Source of the DNA: Skermanella aerolata KACC 11604
GTDB lineage: Bacteria; Pseudomonadota; Alphaproteobacteria; Azospirillales; Azospirillaceae
Length of the DNA stretch: 64,000 nucleotides
Reading direction: 5' to 3'
Assembly: GCF_000936425.1 (NCBI RefSeq)
Contig: NZ_AVFK01000001.1
Location: 124,001 to 188,000 of the forward strand
Within the stretch, counting starts at the first letter, position 1, and every line of letters begins with the position of its first letter. Both the position numbers and the translations under genes were made by a program. The notes beneath the pieces are model-generated. The model made no database searches. It was not told the origin of the DNA and was given only the letters and a program-made list of their open reading frames with translations. Shown piece after piece: positions 19,585 to 26,432 of this stretch.

Positions 19585-19622
19585 ATTATGCCTCAAACTG
19601 CCGGCCAATTGAACATAATTGG
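19585..19622 (-). promoter_or_regulatory. marR promoter with overlapping inverted-repeat operator
   Basis: On the minus strand TTCAAT (19608-19613) and CATAAT (19585-19590) are separated by exactly 17 bp. The -35 element lies inside an inverted repeat CCAATT-6-AATTGG at 19605-19622, a spacing and size typical of MarR operators. The surrounding 19560-19640 patch is notably AT-rich for this genome. Autorepression of the regulator is the simplest reading. Confidence 0.55.
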
Positions 19623-19684
19623 CGTGGTTTCACGTGACATTCCGACAAAATCTTATCAAGCGGAGCCGGCTCCCGCTCTACGGA

Positions 19685-20305
19685 CTACAACAGCCCGTAG
19701 CTGGCGAGATCACCGCGCAGGGTATCGGCGTCGACGAACCGGACGGCATGCATGCCGACGGCGCGGGCAGCCTCCACATTCCGCTCGACGTCGTCGATGA
19801 ACAGGGTGTCCTCCGCGCGGAGATCGTGTTGGTCGAGCAGACGGCGGTAAATCGCCGCATCCGGCTTCAGCAATCCGACTTCACCGGAGACCACAATGCC
19901 GTCGAAGGCGTTCAGTTCCTCGAAGCGCCGACGGGCGCGGGCAAGCTTGTCCACGGAGAAATTGGTGATGCAGTAGACCGGAATTCCGGCACGCTTCAGT
20001 TCCCATAGAAGATCGGCGGTTCCCGGAATGGGGCCGGCAACCATCTCATCCCATTTCAGGTCATACGCGGCAATCAGTTCAGCCATTTCAGGGTGCCGGG
20101 CGGCGAGGTCTTCCACCGCCTCCTTCCAGGGACGTCCCGCGTCCTGCTGAAGATTCCAGTCCATCGTGCAGACGGTCTCGAGGAAATGCTCCATGGCGGT
20201 GGTATCTTCCGAGAACAGCTTGCGGTACAGGTATCGTGGGTTCCAGTCGATCAGCACACCGCCGATATCGAACACGACGATGCTGGGGTCGGCGAATCTC
20301 GGCAT
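19685..20305 (-). CDS. HAD-superfamily phosphatase (subfamily IA)
   Basis: A 206-residue protein with all four HAD motifs: VVFDIGGVLIDWNP (motif I; here DxG rather than the more usual DxD, as in YihX-type members), YCITNFS (motif II), LLKPDAAIYRRLLD (motif III Lys) and TLFIDDVERNVEAARAVGMH (motif IV acidic pair). The helical cap carries FLETVCTMDWNLQQDAGRPW. It resembles YihX-like glucose-1-phosphate phosphatases and haloacid dehalogenase-like hydrolases. The substrate is not determinable. It diverges from maiA across 130 bp. Confidence 0.88.
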   Translation of the reverse strand: MPRFADPSIVVFDIGGVLIDWNPRYLYRKLFSEDTTAMEHFLETVCTMDWNLQQDAGRPWKEAVEDLAARHPEMAELIAAYDLKWDEMVAGPIPGTADLLWELKRAGIPVYCITNFSVDKLARARRRFEELNAFDGIVVSGEVGLLKPDAAIYRRLLDQHDLRAEDTLFIDDVERNVEAARAVGMHAVRFVDADTLRGDLASYGLL

Positions 20306-20435
20306 TGTGGAAACCCTTGTGGTAATGAGGGGTGCGACCGCGCGTTCAGGTGCGGCGGTGACGCGGATGGGGCATACCTAAACAAATGCGCGGGCGGGGG
20401 CCATCCCGTTAACGCGCGAGAGCGGAGTGTCGTGA

Positions 20436-21074
20436 ATGAAACTTTTTGGTTATTACAGGTCGTCGGCAGCCTTCCGTGTCCGGATCGCATTGAACCTCAA
20501 GGGGATTCAGGTCGACCATCATTTCGTCCATCTCCGCAAGGGTGAGCAGTCGGCACCGGAATACGGCGCGTTGAACCCGCAGGGGCTCATCCCCCTCGTG
20601 CTCGACGGACCGCACGTCCTGACCCAGTCGCTCGCCATCATAGAGTACCTTGAGGAAACCCAGCCGGAGCCGGCTGTTCTGCCCAAGACTCCGCTGGAGC
20701 GCGCCCGTGTCCGGGCCATCGCGCAGTCCATCGCCAGCGACATCCATCCGCTGAACAATCTGCGGGTGCTGCGCTACCTCGTCGGTCCTCTCAAGGCATC
20801 GGACGAGGCCAAGAACGACTGGTACCGCCACTGGGTGGTCGAGGGCCTGACGGCTCTGGAACAGACGCTGACCCCGGCGGCGGGTACCGGAAAGTTCTGC
20901 CATGGCGACACGCCGACGCTCGCCGATATCTGCCTGGTTCCGCAGATCTACAACGCCGAGCGGGCCGATATCGACCTGTCGCCGTTCCCGCGGATCATGG
21001 CGGTCGTCGGCGCCTGCCGCGAACTTCGCGCCTTCCAGGATGCCGATCCGGCCAAGCAGGCGGACGCGGAGTAA
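20436..21074 (+). CDS. maiA: Maleylacetoacetate isomerase (GST zeta class)
   Basis: A 212-residue glutathione-S-transferase-fold protein. The zeta-class signature YRSSAAFRVRIALNLKG lies at residues 6-22, with Ser residues that bind glutathione. It is followed by NPQGLIPLVLDG and LTQSLAIIEYLEETQP (thioredoxin-like half), then the helical half with SIASDIHPLNNLRVLRYL and KFCHGDTPTLADICLVPQIY. It isomerises maleylacetoacetate to fumarylacetoacetate in tyrosine/homogentisate breakdown. No other gene of that pathway is next to it here. A strong terminator follows. Confidence 0.93.
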   Translation: MKLFGYYRSSAAFRVRIALNLKGIQVDHHFVHLRKGEQSAPEYGALNPQGLIPLVLDGPHVLTQSLAIIEYLEETQPEPAVLPKTPLERARVRAIAQSIASDIHPLNNLRVLRYLVGPLKASDEAKNDWYRHWVVEGLTALEQTLTPAAGTGKFCHGDTPTLADICLVPQIYNAERADIDLSPFPRIMAVVGACRELRAFQDADPAKQADAE

Positions 21075-21097
21075 GACTTCGCCCTGCCGAGCTGAAG

Positions 21098-21132
21098 AAA
21101 AGGCGCCGGACGGGAAGGTCCGGCGCCTTTTT
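21098..21132 (+). terminator. Intrinsic terminator after maiA
   Basis: A 14-bp stem (AAAAGGCGCCGGAC / GTCCGGCGCCTTTT) with a 6-base loop, followed by further T residues. The A-run on the left makes it usable for the convergent dsbA-like gene as well. Confidence 0.85.
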
Positions 21133-21164
21133 CCGTTAACGGATGATTCGTCGGTGGACGGCGG

Positions 21165-21920
21165 TCAGCCGGCGCGGCCGGACGCGATCAGTTCCTTGAG
21201 CTTGTCCAGGCTGACCGCGCCGGGAACGATCTGGTCGCCTACCACGAAGGCCGGCGTGCCGCGAATGTTCAGTTCGCTGGCGAGGCGCAGGTTGCGCTGA
21301 AGCGCTTCGCTGATTTCCGGCGCCTGCATGTCTTTCTTCAACTGGTCCAGATCGAGCCCCGCCGACGTGGCGATCCGGAAGATCTTGTCGTCGTCGAGCT
21401 GGCCTCGATTCTCCATCAGCGCGACATGAAGCGCGTCGTACTTGCCCTGCTTCCGAGCGGCGAGAGCCGCGCGCGACGCGGTGATGGAGGCCGGTCCCAG
21501 GATGGGGAACTCCTTGTAGACCAGCCGGATCTTGGTATCGCTGTCGATCAGGCGGCGGACATCCGCATGGACGGCCTTGCAGTAGCCGCACTGGTAGTCG
21601 AAGAACTCCACCAGCGTCACGTCGCCCTTGGGGTTTCCCAGGACCGGCGAGGCCGGGTTCTTGAAAAGTTCGTCCTGACGCGAGACGAGCGCCTGGCGCT
21701 GGGCCTCCGCCTCCGCCGCTTCCTGCTTCTTCTGATAAGCATTCAGCGAGTCGATCAGGACTTCAGGATGGGCCATCAGGTAGTCCTTGACGATCTGCTC
21801 GATGGCTGCCTTGTCGGGCGTGCTCTGCTGCGCCGACGCTGGCGACAACGGCGCCGCGCAAGCGACGGCCAGTACGGCGGCAGCGGCGAAAGTACGGATC
21901 GAACGGGCGGGGCGCTGCAT
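21165..21920 (-). CDS. DsbA-family thiol:disulfide oxidoreductase
   Basis: A 251-residue periplasmic protein starting at ATG 21920 behind GGAGAG. The signal peptide is FAAAAVLAVACAAPLSPASA. A helical N-terminal segment (DKAAIEQIVKDYLMAHPEVL) precedes the thioredoxin fold, as in the ScsC/BdbD-like branch, where it can mediate oligomerisation. The active site is EFFDYQCGYCKAVHADVRRL (CGYC). The cis-Pro loop is NIRGTPAFVVGDQIVPGAVS. It oxidises or isomerises disulfides in exported proteins. It sits downstream of the M48/TPR metalloprotease on the same strand (about 120 bp gap), so both may belong to an envelope quality-control unit. Confidence 0.93.
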   Translation of the reverse strand: MQRPARSIRTFAAAAVLAVACAAPLSPASAQQSTPDKAAIEQIVKDYLMAHPEVLIDSLNAYQKKQEAAEAEAQRQALVSRQDELFKNPASPVLGNPKGDVTLVEFFDYQCGYCKAVHADVRRLIDSDTKIRLVYKEFPILGPASITASRAALAARKQGKYDALHVALMENRGQLDDDKIFRIATSAGLDLDQLKKDMQAPEISEALQRNLRLASELNIRGTPAFVVGDQIVPGAVSLDKLKELIASGRAG

Positions 21921-22041
21921 CTGGAGTCTCTCCGATAAAGGATGCCGGCACGATGTCAAAGCGGACGGCCGGCGGCAAGCCCCGGCTGGTGCCCGGCACG
22001 ACAAATGACGCCGATGTGATCGAGGATGGCGGCGTCCGGCG

Positions 22042-23427
22042 TCAGCGCTTGGGCGGCCGGTCGGTCGCCGTCCGGATGTCCTGGGCACGAATCCAGCCCG
22101 GCGATCCGGTCGGCAACTCGTGCTCCGCCTTCTCCGCGTGGAAACGGGCGACGCCGCGGTCGCCGCGCGCCATCGCCTCCTCCGCCAGTGCGTAGGACAG
22201 CATGCCCTGCTGGTTCTGCCGGCCATAGACAGTCGCGATCAGCCGCCATGTGAAGGGCGTGCGAGGCTCCTCCTCGGCAGCGACCTTGAGGTTCCGGAGC
22301 GCTTCGTCCAGTACCCGGTCGTCGTTGGACTCGATCAGGGCATGGGCCAGCGAACTGCGCAGCAGGGCCGAGTCGGGCAGAAGTTCCACCGAGCGCCGGT
22401 ACGGCGGGATCGCTTCGGCGACGCGGCTGTTCTCCAGCAAGACCTGACCTTTCAGCTCATGGAAGAAGGGGTTGTTCGGCTCCTCCTTGATCAACTGGTC
22501 GATCATGGGGAGCGCCTGCCTGATGTCGCCGCGCTGGTAGAGGGCTATCGCACGTCCATAGCGTGCCGGCAGTGCGGTATCGGATTCTCGGAAACGGTGG
22601 AGGGCGATCTGGGGCTGCACGAAACCCAGCAGCTTCGCGCGCATCCGTGCATGCATGTCGTCATAGCTGGCCGGCAACGGCTTGTCGGAGACCCTGGAAT
22701 GCTCGACGTGGTAGCGCACGCTCTCGATGCGGTCGAGGGTCAGCGGATGGGTGCGGACGAAGGCGTCCTGCCTGTCGGTCGGGCGAAGGTCCTGGTTGCC
22801 AAGCTTTTCCAGGAAGTTCAGCAGCCCTCGTGCCGAGATGCCGGCCTGATCCATATAGCCGAGCGCTGCCTGATCGGCGGTGCTTTCCTGCGCCCTGCTA
22901 TACGCCAGATAGGAGCGGCGCGCCATTTCCGTGCCGCCTCCCAGGATGGCGGCGCCGGCACCGGCCTCCCCGGTGGCGAGGGCGGCGCCGAGTCCGAGAA
23001 GCGCGCTGAGGATGGCCTGGGCCGAGGCACCTTCCATCGCTTCCTGTGAGCGGATCAGGTGGCCGCCGGCAATATGGCCTATTTCGTGGGCGATGACGCC
23101 GATCAGCTCGCCGGGGCTCTCGCTTTCCAGCAGCAGCCCGGTGTGGATGAACAGGTTCATGCCGCCGGCCACGAAGGCGTTCAGCGAGGCGTCCTTCACC
23201 AGCGCGATTTCGACGCTGTCGCCGTTGATGCCCGAGACTTCGAAGATTGGCTCCGCGTAAGTGCGGATGATATGTTCGATCTCGGCGTCACGGATGAACT
23301 GGAGGCGCCGCTGCTGCTGCTGCGCTTCCGCAGGTGCAGCCGACATACCCACCATTGCCACGGCTGCAAAAGCCACGGCCAGGATACGAACCTTGACCAC
23401 CAGTTTCCGCGGTAAACGCAAAGCCAT
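22042..23427 (-). CDS. Periplasmic M48 metalloprotease with TPR tail (BepA/YfgC-like)
   Basis: About 461 residues starting at ATG 23427 behind GGAG; a GTG at 23439 would add four residues. The signal peptide is VRILAVAFAAVAMVGMSAAP. The zinc motif HEIGH is in LIGVIAHEIGHIAGGHLIRS, with the third ligand Glu in RAQESTADQAALGYMDQAGI. The latter half (from about residue 290) carries TPR-type helices (ARYGRAIALYQRGDIRQALP and later). E. coli BepA degrades stalled LptD and BAM substrates; a similar outer-membrane quality-control role is likely. The start codon overlaps that of the divergent gamma-glutamyltransferase-like gene, so both promoters must lie inside the opposite coding region. Confidence 0.93.
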   Translation of the reverse strand: MALRLPRKLVVKVRILAVAFAAVAMVGMSAAPAEAQQQQRRLQFIRDAEIEHIIRTYAEPIFEVSGINGDSVEIALVKDASLNAFVAGGMNLFIHTGLLLESESPGELIGVIAHEIGHIAGGHLIRSQEAMEGASAQAILSALLGLGAALATGEAGAGAAILGGGTEMARRSYLAYSRAQESTADQAALGYMDQAGISARGLLNFLEKLGNQDLRPTDRQDAFVRTHPLTLDRIESVRYHVEHSRVSDKPLPASYDDMHARMRAKLLGFVQPQIALHRFRESDTALPARYGRAIALYQRGDIRQALPMIDQLIKEEPNNPFFHELKGQVLLENSRVAEAIPPYRRSVELLPDSALLRSSLAHALIESNDDRVLDEALRNLKVAAEEEPRTPFTWRLIATVYGRQNQQGMLSYALAEEAMARGDRGVARFHAEKAEHELPTGSPGWIRAQDIRTATDRPPKR

Positions 23428-24874
23428 GCTTTCTCCCACACGCCGATTGCCGGCCAGTCGCCTAGCTTATACGCAAATCTGGCAACGGTTGGGCATTTTT
23501 ACCATGGCCGCGGCAGCACTTGCCGGTTGCGCGTTCAATCAGCCGGTGCGAGTTGGAGCCCATCAGGTCAATGCCGGCATCGCCGCCGACGAGCCGCGCG
23601 CGGCTGCGATCGGCCGCGATATACTGTCGCAGGGCGGCAATGCGGTGGATGCCGCTACAGCCATGGCGCTGGCGATGTCCGTCACGCTGCCGACCCGCGT
23701 CGGCCTGGGCGGCGGCGGCGTCTGCGTCGTCCATGACGCGACCAGCAGCCAAACCCGCACGCTCGATTTCCTGCCGCATTCCGCTACCGGCAGCGACGAC
23801 GCCGGTGTCGCGGTGCCCGGTCTGGTGCGCGGCATGGCCGCGCTGCATGCGGCCCACGGCAAGATGCGGTGGGAGCAGTTGATCGCTCCGGCGGAGGCAA
23901 AGGCGCGATTCGATACCCAGATCTCGCGGGCGCTGGCTCGCGACCTCCAGGTCTTCGGCGGCATCGCGGGTGAGGATCAGGCGGCCAAGGCCGTGTTCCT
24001 GCCGACCGGCGCCACCCCGCCGGCCGAAGGGCAGAGCCTTCAGCAGAACGATCTGGCTACTGTCCTGTCGCAGCTTCGGCAGCGCGGGGCCGGCGCCTTC
24101 TACAGCGGCCAGTTGGGCGAGAAGATCGCGGCCGGACTGGGGATCGATCCCGGGAAGCTGAGCGGCTATCAGGCGCAATGGCGGCAGACCGACGATGTGC
24201 AGCATGGCAACGACGTGATGCGTTTCGCCAGCGTGCCGCACGGTGCTCCGGCCGCCGGAGCGCTGCGGGACGCGACGTCAGCGCCGGATGGCCGGCGCAA
24301 TGCCGGACTGATCAAGGCCCTGGAGAAGGTCGAACCGGAAGGGCCGCCGACCGCCGGTCTGGTCAGCTTCGACCAGTTCGGTCAGGCCGTCGCCTGCACC
24401 TTCTCGCTTGGCGGGCCGTTCGGTACCGGCAAGATGATTCCGGGCACCGGGATCATGCAGGCGAAGGCGACCGGAGCGCGGGGCGTCGGCGGTCCGGCCA
24501 TCATGGTCAACCCAAGCCTCAACCACCCGCTGTTCGCTGGCAACGCCGGGTTGATCGGTGTCGGCGTGGGCGAGGAAGGGGCGGGCGCCGCACCGGCGGC
24601 ACTCGTCAATGTCGCCCTGAGAGTGCTGGAGCAGGGCATGAGCGCTCAGGAAGCCGTTGCGGCTCCCCGGCTGGCACCCGATCCCGCCGGCGGCACGCTG
24701 ATCGAGGAAACCGCCGAACGTTCCGCCGCGGGTGTCGAGGGCGAGATCTACAGCGTGCAGGCTCTTGGACGGGTCAATCTGGTCAGCTGCAAGGTCGACC
24801 GCAGCACCGGAGGCAGGTCCTGCGCCGCCGCTACCGATCCTCGCGGATTCGGCCTCGCCTATACCATCGACTAG
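23426..24874 (+). CDS. Gamma-glutamyltransferase-family lipoprotein, probably divergent or inactive
   Basis: About 482 residues from ATG 23426. The N-terminus has Arg residues, then LGIFTMAAAALAGC, a lipobox (LAGC). The Ntn-hydrolase GGT body follows: GGNAVDAATAMALAMSVTLP, VGLGGGGVCVVHDA, and a C-terminal GGPAIMVNPSLNHPLFAG. In GGT the nucleophile is the first Thr of a TTHxSVxD motif. Here the aligned stretch reads PTAGLVSFDQFGQAV: the first Thr and the Asp persist but Thr-His is replaced by Ala-Gly. The protein is also about 80-100 residues shorter than typical GGT. Autoprocessing and catalysis are therefore doubtful. ATG 23504 is an alternative start but would remove the charged signal n-region. 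Confidence 0.8.
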   Translation: MLSPTRRLPASRLAYTQIWQRLGIFTMAAAALAGCAFNQPVRVGAHQVNAGIAADEPRAAAIGRDILSQGGNAVDAATAMALAMSVTLPTRVGLGGGGVCVVHDATSSQTRTLDFLPHSATGSDDAGVAVPGLVRGMAALHAAHGKMRWEQLIAPAEAKARFDTQISRALARDLQVFGGIAGEDQAAKAVFLPTGATPPAEGQSLQQNDLATVLSQLRQRGAGAFYSGQLGEKIAAGLGIDPGKLSGYQAQWRQTDDVQHGNDVMRFASVPHGAPAAGALRDATSAPDGRRNAGLIKALEKVEPEGPPTAGLVSFDQFGQAVACTFSLGGPFGTGKMIPGTGIMQAKATGARGVGGPAIMVNPSLNHPLFAGNAGLIGVGVGEEGAGAAPAALVNVALRVLEQGMSAQEAVAAPRLAPDPAGGTLIEETAERSAAGVEGEIYSVQALGRVNLVSCKVDRSTGGRSCAAATDPRGFGLAYTID

Positions 24875-24960
24875 GACGGCTTGGGAACGGGGAGCCTTGG
24901 CGAGCGCCAAGGCTTTCCGAAGTTCGGTTCAGGTTTACTGTTTTAATGTCAGGTCAGGCT

Positions 24961-26121
24961 ATGTCTCTGAAAGTCGCCAAACGGGGCGCGATCTCCCCGT
25001 TCATCGTCATGGAAGTCATGCGGGCCGCGGCGGAGCGCGAAGCCGCTGGCGGCGACGTGCTTCATCTGGAGGTCGGGCAGCCATCCTCCAGAGCGCCGGC
25101 AGCCGTGATCGCGGCGGCGAAACGGGCTCTCGACGGCGACCGTCTTGGTTACACCGACGCCCTCGGCATTCCGCCGCTGCGTGCCGCGATCTCCCGATTC
25201 TATCATGACCGCTACGGTATCGTGGTGCCGGAGCGAAGGGTCGTGGTCACGACCGGTTCATCCGCCGGCTTTCTGCTGGGTTTCCTGGCGGCATTCGAAC
25301 CCGGCGACCGGGTGGCGATGGCGGCCCCCAGCTATCCGGCTTACCGTAACATCCTGACCGCGCTGGGCGTGACGCCGGTGGAAATGCTGGCCGGCCCGGA
25401 GTCGCGCTTTCAGCCGACCGTCGAACACCTGGAGAACCTGGGGCATCCGGTCGAAGGACTGATCATCGCCAGCCCGTCCAACCCGGCCGGGACCATGCTT
25501 CGGGCGGACGAATTGCGGCGGCTGGCCGCTTACTGCCAGCAGAAGGGTATCCGGCTGGTCTCCGACGAAATCTACCATGGCATCAGCTATGAGGAGACGG
25601 CGGCCTCGGCACTGGCGGTGACGGAGCAGGCGCTGGTGATAAACAGCTTCTCCAAATACTTCTCGATGACGGGATGGCGCTTGGGCTGGATGGTGGTGCC
25701 CGACGATCTGTTGCGATCCATCGAATGCCTCAGCCAGAACCTGTTCATCTCTCCGCCGAGCTTGTCCCAGCATGCCGCCTGCGCCGCGTTCGACTGCACG
25801 GAGGAATTGGACGCCAATGTCGAGCGCTATGCGCAGAATCGGGCGCTGTTGCTGGAAGAGCTTCCGAAAGCCGGTTTCGACAGCCTGGCCCCGGCCGATG
25901 GCGCCTTCTACATCTATGCCGACATATCGGCGATGACGGACGACAGCGAAGCCTTCTGCCGGCGCATGCTGGTGGAAACCGGCATCGCAGCCACTCCGGG
26001 AGTGGATTTCGACCCGCAGCGCGGCCATCACTTCATGCGGTTCTCCTTCGCCGGGGCGACCGCCGATATGGCCGAAGCGGCAAGGCGGCTGAAGACTTGG
26101 CGCAGTACCGGCGGCATGTGA
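24961..26121 (+). CDS. PLP-dependent aminotransferase, class I/II
   Basis: A 386-residue fold-type I enzyme. Key blocks: VLHLEVGQPSSRAP, GYTDALGIPPLRAAISRFYH, ASPSNPAGTML (substrate carboxylate-binding), RLVSDEIYHGISYEE (Asp binding PLP N1), INSFSKYFSMTGWRLGWMVV with the Schiff-base lysine in SFSKYF, and a C-terminal FMRFSFAG Arg. This is the aspartate/aromatic aminotransferase-like branch; the amino donor cannot be told. ATG 24961 is preferred to 24946 because AGG-rich sequence precedes it at a proper distance. It converges on rne across the palindromic-repeat intergenic region. Confidence 0.9.
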   Translation: MSLKVAKRGAISPFIVMEVMRAAAEREAAGGDVLHLEVGQPSSRAPAAVIAAAKRALDGDRLGYTDALGIPPLRAAISRFYHDRYGIVVPERRVVVTTGSSAGFLLGFLAAFEPGDRVAMAAPSYPAYRNILTALGVTPVEMLAGPESRFQPTVEHLENLGHPVEGLIIASPSNPAGTMLRADELRRLAAYCQQKGIRLVSDEIYHGISYEETAASALAVTEQALVINSFSKYFSMTGWRLGWMVVPDDLLRSIECLSQNLFISPPSLSQHAACAAFDCTEELDANVERYAQNRALLLEELPKAGFDSLAPADGAFYIYADISAMTDDSEAFCRRMLVETGIAATPGVDFDPQRGHHFMRFSFAGATADMAEAARRLKTWRSTGGM

Positions 26122-26167
26122 TTTTGATTAAGAGAGTCGGGTAGTTCCGGCTCGTCGAGATCGTGCT

Positions 26168-26190
26168 TGTCGGGCTGAAGAGGCCCGACA
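26168..26190. repeat. Short palindromic repeat (REP-like), GTCGGGC type
   Basis: TGTCGGGC-7-GCCCGACA with loop TGAAGAG. All but the last base recurs exactly in the left arm of the long palindrome at 52649-52672, 26 kb away, so this is a dispersed repeat rather than a chance hairpin. Confidence 0.8.
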
Positions 26191-26243
26191 TCGACATCAT
26201 AACCCAGCCACGCTCGACACCAGATATGAGCTTAATACCGGGA

Positions 26244-26331
26244 GCCGAAGAGTTTGACCGGTGGTCGGCAAGTGTTGGGCCACGGCCCAACCTACGAAGC
26301 AGGAGCCTGTAGGTTGGGCCGTGGCCCAACA
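26244..26331. repeat. Long palindromic repeat (REP-like), TTGGGCC type, with conserved flank
   Basis: A perfect 23-bp inverted repeat (arms 26273-26295 and 26309-26331) with a 13-base spacer. The right arm starts GTAGGTTGGGCC, parallel to GTAGGTCGGGCC of the 52.7-kb element. The flank GCCGAAGAGTTTGACCGGT at 26244-26262 recurs with two substitutions at 52618-52636, always on the left of the palindrome. It lies between convergent genes (aminotransferase and rne). Confidence 0.8.
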
Positions 26332-26370
26332 AACACCTTCCACACAGGTCGATGTACTCGGCTCCTGGTA

Positions 26371-26408
26371 TAAGGAGAAGCCGGGGTCATAGCCCCGGCT
26401 TCTCCTTA
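26371..26408. terminator. Strong hairpin downstream of rne
   Basis: A 16-bp perfect stem TAAGGAGAAGCCGGGG / CCCCGGCTTCTCCTTA with a 6-base loop, 25 bp past the rne stop on the minus strand. There is no long U-run, but the stem is strong enough to act as a terminator or 3'-end barrier. Confidence 0.65.
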
Positions 26409-26432
26409 CCTCAACCCTACGTCAGCCGGCGA

